A stretch of 45,865 nt of DNA, taken from positions 1 to 45,865 of the forward strand of contig JACPOW010000028.1 in NCBI GenBank assembly GCA_016191335.1. The letters run 5' to 3'. A model generated the notes under the pieces. That model was not told where the DNA came from and searched no databases. It saw only the letters and a list, made by a program, of their open reading frames with translations. Of the stretch, positions 1 to 7,393 are shown piece by piece. Position 1 is the stretch's first letter, and each line of letters starts with the position of its first letter. This stretch comes from Elusimicrobiota bacterium. Its GTDB lineage: Bacteria; Elusimicrobiota; Elusimicrobia; UBA1565; UBA9628. The position numbers and the translations under genes are program-made.

Positions 1-36
1 ATTTATGAGGTCGCCATGACCCCAGGCTGACGGGCC

Positions 37-133
37 ATCGAAAGTAGGCCGGGACCGGCGCGCCTCCACTGAGGCGCCGCCACGACGAGGATTCACACCC
101 CGGCCCCAGCCGCGCTCAAAATCTACTTTCGAT
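37..133. repeat. Inverted repeat flanking a GC-rich spacer
   Basis: An 11-base arm at 37-47 (ATCGAAAGTAG) is exactly complementary to 123-133. The 75-base GC-rich spacer holds a small hairpin (60-66 with 71-77, loop CACT). There is no T-run and no convincing reading frame. It could be the tail of an upstream gene's 3' region or a structured RNA. I see no gene in bases 1-157. Confidence 0.3.
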
Positions 134-157
134 TTTTCTGCGTCTTAAAAAGCCCAC

Positions 158-186
158 TTGACGCCGGGGGGGACCCGATGTATACT
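158..186 (+). promoter_or_regulatory. Sigma-70-type promoter of the YtxH-like gene
   Basis: TTGACG at 158-163, a 17-base spacer and TATACT at 181-186 form a near-consensus promoter. Transcription would begin near 193, giving a leader of about 50 bases. An imperfect hairpin (186-196 with 208-218) overlaps the predicted start site. Confidence 0.75.
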
Positions 187-244
187 CGGCGAGCCGGCGA
201 TAAAAGTCGGCTCACCGAGACTTAATTTGAGAGGGCTCAACATC

Positions 245-520
245 ATGGCTAGAGATAACGACGGGCTTGGCGGGGCTTTGCTGTTCGTGACCGGCGCCGC
301 GGTCGGCGCCGCTTTGGGAGTGCTGTTCGCGCCGCGCTCGGGCAACGAGACCCGGGAGCAGCTCGCGGACTGGCTCAAGGAGCGCCGCGAGAAGGGCGCG
401 GACCTTCTGCACACCGTGAAGGACGAGTCCCTCGCGAAGAAGGAGGCCATCGTCGCCGCCGCCAAGGCCGCGAAGCAGGCCTACGTCGACACCAACTCCA
501 AGCACCACGAGCACGCCTAG
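245..520 (+). CDS. YtxH-domain small membrane-associated protein
   Basis: A 91-residue protein. After a short polar N-terminus comes one hydrophobic segment with small residues (about residues 9-25, GALLFVTGAAVGAALGVLFA). It is followed by APRSGNETREQL, the hallmark of YtxH proteins, and a basic/acidic helical tail. YtxH proteins are small, single-membrane-pass proteins linked to stress or envelope functions; the exact role is unknown. The start at 245 is chosen because homology begins there and a GAGAGGG purine tract lies upstream; an in-frame ATG at 158 lies on the -35 box and is excluded. It has its own promoter and terminator, so it is probably monocistronic. Confidence 0.8.
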   Translation: MARDNDGLGGALLFVTGAAVGAALGVLFAPRSGNETREQLADWLKERREKGADLLHTVKDESLAKKEAIVAAAKAAKQAYVDTNSKHHEHA

Positions 521-541
521 AACCGGCGCGTTCGGATAAGT

Positions 542-575
542 CGAGGGCTCCCCGCGAGGGGGGCCCTCGTTATTT
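542..575 (+). terminator. Intrinsic terminator after the YtxH-like gene
   Basis: A 12-bp stem (542-553 with 558-569, loop GCGA) is followed by TTATTT. It sits between the convergent YtxH-like and SDR genes, so it mainly serves the plus-strand transcript. Confidence 0.75.
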
Positions 576-1397
576 CGGGCGCGCCTTGCGCACGACGCCC
601 GCCTTCTCGACGAAGCGCAGGTAGGGCAGGCCGCCGACGGCGGTGCCCGCGTCGATGACGAGCGTCTCGCCCGCCGCGTAGGTGGTCTGAGGGGCCACGA
701 GGAAGAGCACGGCGTTGGCGACGTCGGCCTCGGTCCAGAACTTCCGGTTGGGGACGCCCTCGAGCAGGGCCTCGCGCATCCAGGGCTCCGGCCACAGGCG
801 CTCGCGCGACTGCTCCGTGTCGATGAGCCCGGGGCAGACCGCGTTGACGCGCACGCCGCGGCCGATCCACTCGACGCCGAGGGTCTTCGTCATCGCCTGC
901 ACGCCGGCCTTGGCCGCCGCGGAGGGGAGGAAGCCCGGCGCGCCGGTCCACGCGTAGGTCGCGAGCAGGCTCACGATCGCGCCCTCGCCGCGCGGCAGCA
1001 TGCGCCGGCCCGCCTCGATGGCGCAGTTGAAGCTGCCGTGCAGGACTATGTCGACGACCTTGCGGAAGCGCACCGAGGTCAGCATCTCGCTCGGGCGCAC
1101 GAAGTTGGCGGCCGCGCCGTTGACCAGGATGGACACGGGGCCGAGCTCGGCCTCGACCTTGTCGAACAGGGCGGCGACGGCCTTGGCGTCGGAGACGTCG
1201 GTGGAGACCCCGATGGCCCGGCGGCCCGTCGCCTTGCGGATCTCGGCGGCCGCGGCCTCCAGGCGCTCCCCGTCGCGCGCGGCGAGGGCCACGTCGGCGC
1301 CGTGCTCGGCGAAGGCCAGCGCGATCGCCTTGCCGATGCCCGTGCCGCCTCCGGTCACGACCGCGATCTTCCCTTTGAGCAGGCTCTTCTCGTACAT
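570..1397 (-). CDS. SDR oxidoreductase, 2,4-dienoyl-CoA reductase-like
   Basis: A 275-residue short-chain dehydrogenase/reductase. The N-terminal Rossmann motif GGGTGIGKA (about residues 16-24) binds the dinucleotide, and the NGAA motif follows near residue 90. The usual YxxxK active site is SAAAK, with Ser in place of Tyr. That substitution, together with NGAAANF and the VNAVCPG segment, is typical of the 2,4-dienoyl-CoA reductase branch, which reduces unsaturated acyl-CoA in fatty-acid degradation. The start at 1397 shares one base with the stop of the upstream enoyl-CoA hydratase gene (TGATG), so translation is probably coupled and the two enzymes likely serve the same acyl-CoA route. It is the last gene of the operon that begins with pilT. 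Substrate is inferred only. Confidence 0.75.
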   Translation of the reverse strand: MYEKSLLKGKIAVVTGGGTGIGKAIALAFAEHGADVALAARDGERLEAAAAEIRKATGRRAIGVSTDVSDAKAVAALFDKVEAELGPVSILVNGAAANFVRPSEMLTSVRFRKVVDIVLHGSFNCAIEAGRRMLPRGEGAIVSLLATYAWTGAPGFLPSAAAKAGVQAMTKTLGVEWIGRGVRVNAVCPGLIDTEQSRERLWPEPWMREALLEGVPNRKFWTEADVANAVLFLVAPQTTYAAGETLVIDAGTAVGGLPYLRFVEKAGVVRKARPK

Positions 1398-2164
1398 CAG
1401 TCCTCCCAGCGGGGGCGGCGCTTGTCGCGCATCGCCGCCATGCCCTCGCGGGCCTCGACCCCGGCGATCAGGACGCCGAACTCGGCCATCGAGCGCGACC
1501 ACAGCGCCTCGTCGAGGAACGGGGCGTTGAGGCCCTTCTTGAGCGAGGCGAAGGCCGCGGGGGCGGACTTCGCCAGGCGCTTGGCCAGCGCGAGCGCGCG
1601 CTCCGAGACCTCGGCCTCGGGCACGACCTCGTCGACGAGGCCGGCGGCGAGGGCCTCGGCCGCGCGAAGGGTCTTGCCGCGCAGGACCATCTCCTTGACC
1701 ACGCGCTGGTCGTTCGACAGCGCGGACAGCCGCGTCACGAGCGCGGGCGTCGGCGTGAGCCCGAGGCGGATCTCGGAGAGCGCGACCTTCCCGGACTCCT
1801 CCGCCATCACGCGCCAGTCGCAGCCCATCGCCACGATCAAGCCGCCGAGGATGGCGGCCCCGCTCAGCGCGCCGACCACCGGCTTCGGGGCGAGGAGCAG
1901 GGCCCGGTAGCAGCCGAGCAGGGCCTCGAAGTCCCGCGGGCGCTGGTCCTCGGGCAGGGCCATGATCTCGGAGAGGTCGAGGCCGCTCGAGAAGTACTTC
2001 GGCAGGCCGGAGCCGAGCACCAGGGCCCGGACCTTCGGGTCCCCGGCCGCGGCCGAGATCCCGGCGCGCAGCTCGGCCAGCACGGACAGGCCCAAGGTGT
2101 TGCCCGGCGGCCGGGTCAGGGAGAGGACGCGGACGGAGCCCTCGTCGCGCGCGGCGAGCGTCAC
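1397..2164 (-). CDS. Enoyl-CoA hydratase/isomerase family (crotonase)
   Basis: About 255 residues with a crotonase fold. Visible are the oxyanion-hole segment KYFSSGLDLSE (about residues 55-65) and the second segment GAAILGGLIVAMGCDWRV (about 103-120). The second segment is the family's glycine-rich site for acyl-CoA, and the C-terminal helices complete the trimer interface. Catalytic acids cannot be assigned with confidence, so hydratase and isomerase activity are not distinguished. The start is a GTG at 2164 that overlaps the preceding gene's stop as GTGA; no ATG lies near the conserved N-terminus. The pairing with the SDR downstream points to beta-oxidation of unsaturated acyl-CoA. Confidence 0.75.
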   Translation of the reverse strand: MTLAARDEGSVRVLSLTRPPGNTLGLSVLAELRAGISAAAGDPKVRALVLGSGLPKYFSSGLDLSEIMALPEDQRPRDFEALLGCYRALLLAPKPVVGALSGAAILGGLIVAMGCDWRVMAEESGKVALSEIRLGLTPTPALVTRLSALSNDQRVVKEMVLRGKTLRAAEALAAGLVDEVVPEAEVSERALALAKRLAKSAPAAFASLKKGLNAPFLDEALWSRSMAEFGVLIAGVEAREGMAAMRDKRRPRWED

Positions 2165-3045
2165 TTCCCGTGCCTCGTGATCTTCATCGTCTTCAGCAGC
2201 CGGTTGAAGGCGCTCAGATAGAGGTCGTACGACTCCACGGGCGCGCTGTAGACGACGGCGTAATAGGCGTCGGCCGGAAGGGGGACGTAGGCGGTCTTCG
2301 ACTCGCCCGAGACGAAGGTGACGCGCGCCTTGACCCCGGCCACCGGCACCAGGCCGCCGTCCTTGGCGCCCGCCCACTCCTTGTCCTTGGCGGCCGCCGC
2401 CTCGATGTCGATGAAGGTCGGCTGGGACGGCTCCACCTTCGTGATCGTGATCGTCACCGGCTTGCCCGGAGAGCCGTCGTCGAGGGTGAAGGACAGAGTG
2501 GGCACGTCCTCCTTCCAGCCGTCGCGCGGCTGGAGCATGCGGGGATACTCGAAGGACAGCTCCGCGGGCACGGTGTAGCGGCGGTAAGCGTCCTCGCTGA
2601 TCGTCCGGATGCGGGAGGACTGCGCCACGCACTGGAAGGGGTTGAGGGGGTTGTTCGTACGGACCTTGCGCTTGCCGGCGGGGCAGCCGCGCGTGAGCGG
2701 GTCGTCGTCGACCTGCCCCGCCTCGAGCGCGGGGGCCTCCTCGTCGTTCTTGATCGGCGCGAGGTCCGGGTCCGTCTCGCCGGCGAGCAGGCGCACGCAG
2801 CGGTACTGCTGCAGGCCGTCGGTGGAGACCGCCGCGCGCGTGCCGCGCGGGCACTTCGGCCGGACCTTGAAGCCCTTGGGGCCGGAGACCGCGTCGAAGC
2901 CCTTCTTGACGTCCTCCTTCACGCACTCGAAGGGCTGATAGGGGTTGTTCGTCAAAGTCCGGTGCGTGCCCTTCGGGCACTCGGAGGGCGTCTCCGCGGC
3001 GCGCGCCGCCGGGGCGAGGAGCAGGGCCAGCAGGAGCGCCTTCAC
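2161..3045 (-). CDS. Secreted protein with three Cys-paired repeats
   Basis: 294 residues from a GTG start that overlaps the previous stop (GTGA). A signal peptide is clear (KALLLALLLAPAARA, cleavage near residue 17). The mature N-terminal part carries three repeats of about 20 residues that start CPxG and end with CV: CPKGTHRTLTNNPYQPFECV, CPRGTRAAVSTDGLQQYRCV and CPAGKRKVRTNNPLNPFQCV. Each would form one disulfide. The C-terminal half (about residues 150-294) looks like a globular domain with alternating beta-strands and is not recognised. It acts outside the cytoplasm. It lies between a cyclic-nucleotide-fold gene and acyl-CoA genes, and its link to either is unclear. Confidence 0.65.
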   Translation of the reverse strand: MKALLLALLLAPAARAAETPSECPKGTHRTLTNNPYQPFECVKEDVKKGFDAVSGPKGFKVRPKCPRGTRAAVSTDGLQQYRCVRLLAGETDPDLAPIKNDEEAPALEAGQVDDDPLTRGCPAGKRKVRTNNPLNPFQCVAQSSRIRTISEDAYRRYTVPAELSFEYPRMLQPRDGWKEDVPTLSFTLDDGSPGKPVTITITKVEPSQPTFIDIEAAAAKDKEWAGAKDGGLVPVAGVKARVTFVSGESKTAYVPLPADAYYAVVYSAPVESYDLYLSAFNRLLKTMKITRHGK

Positions 3046-3491
3046 GCCGTCCTCTCCTTCGCCAGCCCCTGCAGATGGGCGGCGAGGTCGGGGTTGTTCT
3101 GCAGGATGTAGCCCATGTCCTCGAACATCAGGCGGAAGGCCCGCGTCGGGACGATCGCCCGCGCCGACGCGGTGCGCGTGCCGTCGCGGAGCAACGCCAC
3201 CTCGCCGAGCAAGGCCTCCTCCCCGAGCGTCGCCACCTCCGCGCCCGCCGAGCCCATGCTGATCGTCACCGAGACCGACCCGGCGAGGAGGACGAACAGG
3301 TCGCGCCCGCTCTCGCCCTGCTCGATGACGAACTCGTCCGGGGCGTAGGCGCAGACGCCGCTGCGGGGGAAGATCTTGGCGCACAGCTCGCCGGTGAACT
3401 CGGGGAAGAAGGTCTCCAGCCGCAGCACCCGGGCGACGACCGCGGCCTCGGGATCGCTCGGGACGGCCCGGGCGGGGTTGGCGGACGCCAT
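3042..3491 (-). CDS. Cyclic-nucleotide-binding-fold protein
   Basis: 149 residues, essentially one cNMP-binding beta-barrel. It has the FVIEQGESGRDLFVLLAGSV strand pattern and the phosphate-binding-cassette region GEEALLGEVALLRDGTRTASA (about residues 92-112). The cassette has Glu and Arg in the expected places (GEVAL, TRTA). There is no DNA-binding domain, so this is a stand-alone sensor or scaffold, not a CRP-type regulator. The gene starts two bases after the pilT stop and overlaps the next gene (GTGA). Its place behind pilT suggests a link to type IV pilus retraction, possibly cAMP or c-di-GMP input; that is inference. A second such protein is at 30406. Confidence 0.75.
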   Translation of the reverse strand: MASANPARAVPSDPEAAVVARVLRLETFFPEFTGELCAKIFPRSGVCAYAPDEFVIEQGESGRDLFVLLAGSVSVTISMGSAGAEVATLGEEALLGEVALLRDGTRTASARAIVPTRAFRLMFEDMGYILQNNPDLAAHLQGLAKERTA

Positions 3492-3493
3492 CC

Positions 3494-4552
3494 TCAGCGG
3501 TTGAGGAGGTCGGGGTTGCGCATGTGCTCGAGGGCGACCTCCTTGGTGATCATCTTCTTCGAATAGAGGTTCTTGATGAACGAGTCCTTGGAGACCATGC
3601 CGACCTGGGAGCCGGCCTGGATCGCGTCGTTGATCGCCTCGAGCTTGTTCTCGCGGATGAGCTGGCGCACGGCGGAGGTCGCGATCAGGATCTCGCAGGC
3701 GAGCACGAGCCCCTTGCCGTCGGCGCGGGGGAGGAGCTCCTGGGAGATCACGGCCTCGAGCGTCATCGCCAGCTGCTCCCGGAGGCTGTCCTGGTCGGCG
3801 TTCGGGACCGCGCTCAGGATGCGCTGCGCGGTCTTCGAGGCGTCGCGCGTGTGCAAGGTGGTCACGACGAGGTGGCCGGTCTCGGCGGCGAGCAGGGCGG
3901 CGCGGATGGACTCCGCGTCGCGCATCTCGCCGACGCAGATGATGTCGGGGTCCTGGCGCAGCGAGTCGAGGATGCCGATGTCGAAGGTCGGGGTGTCGAC
4001 CCCGACCTCGCGCTGGACGAAGATCGAGCGGCAGGGCTTGAACAGGCTCTCGATCGGGTCCTCGATGGTGATGACCTTGCCGGGCTTGCCGGTCTGGTTG
4101 ATCCACTCGAGCATCGCGGCCATCGTCGTGCTCTTCCCGGAGCCCGTCGAGCCGGTGACGAAGATGATGCCGGACTTCTTGTGCGCGAGGTTGCCGACGA
4201 TGGGGGGCAGGCCCAGCGAGGAGAGCGGATAGGTCTTCGTCGGGATGACGCGGATCGTGGCGCCCGCGGTGCCCGTCGCCATGTACAGGTTGAAGCGGAA
4301 GCGGCCGGTGTCGGCGATCGTGTGCGAGAAATTGACGCGGAGCTCTCGCTTGAAGGTGTCGCGATGGAAGTCCTGGAGATAGGGGTCCAGGATCTTCATG
4401 ATCGACTCGGAGGTCATGGCCGGATACGGCAGCGCGCCGATCTCGCCGGCGATGCGGGCGATCGGAGGGATGCTGTGGATCAGGTGGAGATCGGAGCCGC
4501 CGCGCGACACCACGTCCGCGAGCAAGGTCGGGAGATCGATCGTGTCAGCCAT
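3494..4552 (-). CDS. pilT: Type IV pilus retraction ATPase PilT
   Basis: 352 residues. An N-terminal PAS-like domain (GGSDLHL, about residues 18-24) precedes a RecA-like ATPase. The ATPase has Walker A GSTGSGKST, the Asp box ITIEDPIE, Walker B IICVGEMRD and the His box TGHLVVTTLHT. The AVRQLIRE motif near residue 296 matches the AIRNLIRE retraction signature of PilT. The hexamer acts at the inner-membrane base of the pilus and drives pilus disassembly for twitching motility. The start at 4552 is preferred over an in-frame ATG at 4582 because a TTGACG/TATCCT promoter covers the upstream ATG. That promoter leaves only 8 bases before ATG 4552, so the mRNA may be leaderless. No other pilus gene is in the window. 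Confidence 0.9.
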   Translation of the reverse strand: MADTIDLPTLLADVVSRGGSDLHLIHSIPPIARIAGEIGALPYPAMTSESIMKILDPYLQDFHRDTFKRELRVNFSHTIADTGRFRFNLYMATGTAGATIRVIPTKTYPLSSLGLPPIVGNLAHKKSGIIFVTGSTGSGKSTTMAAMLEWINQTGKPGKVITIEDPIESLFKPCRSIFVQREVGVDTPTFDIGILDSLRQDPDIICVGEMRDAESIRAALLAAETGHLVVTTLHTRDASKTAQRILSAVPNADQDSLREQLAMTLEAVISQELLPRADGKGLVLACEILIATSAVRQLIRENKLEAINDAIQAGSQVGMVSKDSFIKNLYSKKMITKEVALEHMRNPDLLNR

Positions 4553-4560
4553 ACCGGGGG

Positions 4561-4589
4561 AGGATATAAGGATAGCGGCCATCCGTCAA
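4561..4589 (-). promoter_or_regulatory. pilT operon promoter, leaderless geometry
   Basis: On the minus strand TTGACG (4589-4584), a 17-base spacer and TATCCT (4566-4561) are followed by 8 bases and the pilT ATG. The predicted transcription start coincides with the start codon. No Shine-Dalgarno sequence is present. Confidence 0.65.
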
Positions 4590-4641
4590 GCCCATGACGG
4601 TTAATTGACGGTAAAGGCGAATGCGAAAGCGCGGCGCGCTT

Positions 4642-4650
4642 TGCTATACT
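4642..4650 (+). promoter_or_regulatory. Extended -10 promoter of tRNA-Asn
   Basis: TGC-TATACT ends 9 bases before the mature tRNA 5' end. No good -35 box is visible at 17 bases; a TTGACG at 4605 is too far. The extended TG motif probably compensates. Confidence 0.5.
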
Positions 4651-4659
4651 GTCCCTCGA

Positions 4660-4734
4660 TCCGGGTTAGCTCAATGGTGGAGCAGGCCGCTGTTAACGGC
4701 AAGGTTCTAGGTTCGAGTCCTAGACCCGGAGCCA
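4660..4734 (+). tRNA. tRNA-Asn (anticodon GTT)
   Basis: The acceptor stem TCCGGGT pairs with ACCCGGA. The D-arm is GCTC...GAGC. The anticodon loop CTGTTAA places GTT at 34-36, the T-arm is CTAGG-TTCGAGT-CCTAG, the discriminator is G, and CCA is encoded. It decodes AAC/AAU. The 3' third also encodes, on the opposite strand, the last codons and stop of the serine recombinase, which marks it as an integration target. Confidence 0.95.
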
Positions 4735-4740
4735 TTCTTG
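4707..4740. other. Putative attachment site (att) at the tRNA-Asn 3' end
   Basis: The recombinase reading frame runs into the tRNA T-arm and stops there (TAG at 4709-4707). A serine integrase gene finished by tRNA sequence is a common arrangement when an element has inserted at a tRNA 3' end. The element would extend to higher coordinates. I did not find a second copy of the tRNA 3' segment in the window by eye, so the other end is unknown. Confidence 0.5.
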
Positions 4741-6335
4741 TCCATAGAAAGAACCGGTGAGTTCAGGAGGCCGCCCGACGCTGGGCGGCCTTCGCTTTTT
4801 ATCATGAACGGCGCGATGAACTCAACGAAGCCCTCGCGGCTCCGGTCCACCTCGACGCGCTTAAGCCAGGTCCGCAGCCACGCCTTGCGCTCCATGAGCG
4901 TGCCGCCCTCCAGGAGCCGCCGCAAGTCCTCGGTCTGACGCCGGACCTCGCCGGGCGTCAGGCGCGCGGGCGCGGCCTCCTGGGCTTCCACGGCGCCCTT
5001 GCGGTCCTCCGCGGCCTCGATCTGCGCGCGCAGGGCCTTGATGCGCGGCCCCACGTCGGCCAGTTCCACATGGCCAGTCTCCAACGCCTCGTAGAGACGG
5101 TCCAAGCGCGCCTGTAGGCCTTTGACCTGCGCCTCGACCTCCGCGACCTTGCTCCGCGCGGAGCGCCGCGCCTTGTCCTTCTCCTCGTTGACGAAGCCGG
5201 CCAGCTCGGAGAGGTTCTTTTCCGTCAGAACCTCGTCGCGCAAAGTGTCCATCACCTGCTCTTCAAGCATGGCGCGGCTGATGAGCCCGCCGTCGCACGC
5301 CGCCCGGCCGCGCTTGAGGTAGCTCTGACAGCCGTAGTAGAAGAAGCGCCCGCCCTTTGCCGTCGTGCCGAGCATCTTGGCTCCGCAGGAGCCGCAATAG
5401 GCCACGCCGCTGAGGAGGTAGTCGCTGGCGACCTGCCGCGGATGCGTCATCATGGGACTGCGCGCGGCGAGGAGGGCACGGGCCCGCGCGAAGTCCGCGG
5501 GCGCGACCAGCGCCGGGTGCGCGCCCTCGACGCGGACCACCTTCGACGGCTTGCCGCCGCTGGGCTTGAACCAACGGTAGCCGTTGAAGATCATGGCGCC
5601 GGTGTAGGCCTCGTTCGTGAGCAAGTAGTAGACGCCGGTGTTGGTCCAAGGACGGCCGGAGCGCGTGAGACATTTTTCCGCGTTCAGCTTCTTGGCGATC
5701 TCCTTGACGCCCATCCCGCCGAGACACAGCTTGAAGATACGCTTGGCGACGGGCGAATGGGCCGGGTCCACTTCGAGCTTGGACTTCTCCTGCTCGCCCA
5801 CTCTCACCTTGACGCGCCGGTAGCCGTAGGGCGCCATGCCTCCGTTCAGGAAGCCGCGCGAGGCGTTCTCGTTCAAGCCGCGGATCGTGTCGGTGGAGAG
5901 GTTCGCCGAGTAGAACTCGTCTACGACCTCGATCATGCCTTCGAGCATCCGTCCCGACGGCGAGTCGTCGATTGGCTCGTTGATCGAGACGACCTGGACG
6001 CCGTGCTTGCGGAGCATGGCCTTGTATAGGATCGAGTCCTCCCTGTTCCGCGCGAAGCGCGACAGTTTCCAGACCAGGATTACCGTGAAGGAGGGGGCCT
6101 TCTGCTTGGCGAACCCCATCATCCGCTGGAACTCCGGGCGGTCCGCGGTTCGGGCGCTTTCGGCCTCGTCCACGAACTGCTCGACCACGCGCCAACCCTG
6201 TTTGTCCGCGTACAGACGAAGGGCCTTGAGCTGGGCCGGGATGGACAGATCCTTCTCGGCCTGACGCTCGGAGGAGACGCGCGCGTAGAGCGCCGCCTTG
6301 ACCTCTCGAATTTCCGTCTTCTCCTTCCCGTTCAT
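4707..6335 (-). CDS. Large serine recombinase (integrase)
   Basis: 542 residues. The N-terminal resolvase/invertase catalytic domain (about 13-160) has ALYARVSSERQ, with the nucleophilic Ser at position 21, and the Arg-rich motif KLSRFARN. A recombinase domain (about 165-290) contains GMAPYGYRR. A zinc ribbon (about 318-360) carries CGSCG and two later Cys, and a coiled coil follows (about 375-460, KDKARRSARSKVAEVEAQV). This is the standard large serine integrase layout, which joins attP and attB without host factors. The last nine residues (NGSGSRTRT) are encoded by the tRNA-Asn 3' end. The ATG overlaps the stop of the small upstream gene (ATGA). A recombination directionality factor is not obvious; the small neighbour is a candidate. 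Confidence 0.9.
   Translation of the reverse strand: MNGKEKTEIREVKAALYARVSSERQAEKDLSIPAQLKALRLYADKQGWRVVEQFVDEAESARTADRPEFQRMMGFAKQKAPSFTVILVWKLSRFARNREDSILYKAMLRKHGVQVVSINEPIDDSPSGRMLEGMIEVVDEFYSANLSTDTIRGLNENASRGFLNGGMAPYGYRRVKVRVGEQEKSKLEVDPAHSPVAKRIFKLCLGGMGVKEIAKKLNAEKCLTRSGRPWTNTGVYYLLTNEAYTGAMIFNGYRWFKPSGGKPSKVVRVEGAHPALVAPADFARARALLAARSPMMTHPRQVASDYLLSGVAYCGSCGAKMLGTTAKGGRFFYYGCQSYLKRGRAACDGGLISRAMLEEQVMDTLRDEVLTEKNLSELAGFVNEEKDKARRSARSKVAEVEAQVKGLQARLDRLYEALETGHVELADVGPRIKALRAQIEAAEDRKGAVEAQEAAPARLTPGEVRRQTEDLRRLLEGGTLMERKAWLRTWLKRVEVDRSREGFVEFIAPFMIKSEGRPASGGLLNSPVLSMDKNGSGSRTRT
4768..4799 (+). terminator. Intrinsic terminator for tRNA-Asn, inside the recombinase 3' end
   Basis: A 9-bp stem AGGCCGCCC/GGGCGGCCT (loop GACGCT) is followed by TCGCTTTTT. 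It lies 33 bases past the tRNA and within the antisense strand of the recombinase coding region. The integrated element therefore appears to supply the terminator of the host tRNA. Confidence 0.75.
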
Positions 6336-6490
6336 GCCTGCCTCCCCGTCCCGTTCGCTACGGGAGCTATAGTGTGACCCGTCGCCGCCTCCGCCGCAAG
6401 CCTCTCCGCCAATATTTGTCGCGCGATGAATCTCGCCAACATACGCAGAGCCTCCTGCTCCCGTTCCTTCTCCGTGTACTCGATATTCAC
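6332..6490 (-). CDS. Small helical protein between replication-relaxation gene and integrase
   Basis: About 52 residues, starting at a GTG (6490) or a TTG six bases upstream. It is rich in Glu, Arg and Ala (EYTEKEREQEALRMLARF, then ARQILAERLAAEAA) and predicted to be mostly helical. The frame is supported by its position: it begins 14 bases after the preceding stop, and its TGA overlaps the recombinase ATG (ATGA). The family is not recognised. Small proteins encoded next to serine integrases sometimes serve as directionality factors, which is a hypothesis here. The exact start is uncertain. Confidence 0.6.
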   Translation of the reverse strand: MNIEYTEKEREQEALRMLARFIARQILAERLAAEAATGHTIAPVANGTGRQA

Positions 6491-6504
6491 GATCAATGGG
6501 CGTT

Positions 6505-7344
6505 CTATACCTGCCTCCCCGCGGCTTGGATTTGCTGGCGCGCGTCCGGCTCGTTCGCTGAGGGGCTGGACGCCGGCCGGACGATCTGGAGCGTCGCGTT
6601 CAGGACCGTCCCCTCGAATACGCAATGCTCCCGCGCGGCGCGGAAGTCCTGAAGCGAGGCGGCGTAAAGGTTGGGAAGACGCTGCCGAATGCCTTGCGTG
6701 AGAAGCGTATCCTTGAGCCTGGGCCAACCCGTCAGATAGAGCAGGACGCCGCCTCGCGGGAGCTTGTGCCGGTACTCCTCCCAAAGATTCGCGTAGCGCC
6801 GCCAACTCTTCTGGCATAGCTCCACCTCCACCGCGCAGGGCCTCTCTTTGTCCACGATCCACAGGTCCGGCAGCAGCGGTCCTTTGCTCGATCGCGAGCG
6901 CCGTCGCGCCCGCCAATCGTACGCCGCGTACAGTTCCCGGTGGCTGATGATCCGCTTGCCGGAGGACTCCTCCAGGATCAGGCCGACCGCGGCCACGGTC
7001 AGCTCATGGTCCACGAAAGTCTCCGGCAATACCGGCCGGATGCCCATGAGAATCGACCGGCCGCGGCTCTTCAGCAGCCGGTGGCCCTCGGCCGTCAGCA
7101 GGTAGGTCTGATGGCGGTTGATGTAGCTCTCCAGCTTCACCAAGCCATGCTTCCTCATCATGTCCATGCGCTTGTAGGCCCCGTGCCAGTAGTCGCGCCG
7201 GTCGATCTCGTTGAACATAAGCCGCATGCGCTCAGGCCAAGCCAGCGTCCTTCGAAAGAATGCCCCGTCGATCGTTCCGAGTCCCAACGCACCCCATTTC
7301 TCCAACGCCTCCAGCACCTTGAAGTCCCGTTCCTTGTATCTCAT
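6505..7344 (-). CDS. Replication-relaxation family protein
   Basis: 279 residues. The N-terminus is a winged-helix (MRYKERDFKVLEALEKWGAL, then a wing with HGLVKLESYINRHQTYLLT). A nuclease-like half follows (LLPDLWIVDKERPCAVEVEL, about 168-187) that resembles the PD...ExE core seen in Replic_Relax proteins of mobile elements. Such proteins occur on plasmids and integrative elements and are thought to relax replication-origin DNA, with little direct proof. It is the first gene of the three-gene operon ending in the integrase. A purine-rich tract (AGAAGAGGTGAAGAAG) precedes the ATG. The leader back to the predicted promoter is about 300 bases and contains a large inverted repeat. Confidence 0.65.
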   Translation of the reverse strand: MRYKERDFKVLEALEKWGALGLGTIDGAFFRRTLAWPERMRLMFNEIDRRDYWHGAYKRMDMMRKHGLVKLESYINRHQTYLLTAEGHRLLKSRGRSILMGIRPVLPETFVDHELTVAAVGLILEESSGKRIISHRELYAAYDWRARRRSRSSKGPLLPDLWIVDKERPCAVEVELCQKSWRRYANLWEEYRHKLPRGGVLLYLTGWPRLKDTLLTQGIRQRLPNLYAASLQDFRAAREHCVFEGTVLNATLQIVRPASSPSANEPDARQQIQAAGRQV

Positions 7345-7393
7345 TCTCTCTTCTTCACCTCTTCTTTTTTTCCATCCTCAATCTCTTCCTTTA

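Noticed and set aside
158-244. N-terminal extension of the YtxH-like protein from ATG 158
   Set aside because: It begins on the -35 box of a near-consensus promoter and the extension has no family similarity.
4743-4754. A 12-base match (ATAGAAAGAACC) between the region beside tRNA-Asn and the three HTH copies
   Set aside because: By length alone many such 12-base matches are expected by chance in a window of this size, and the flanks do not match.
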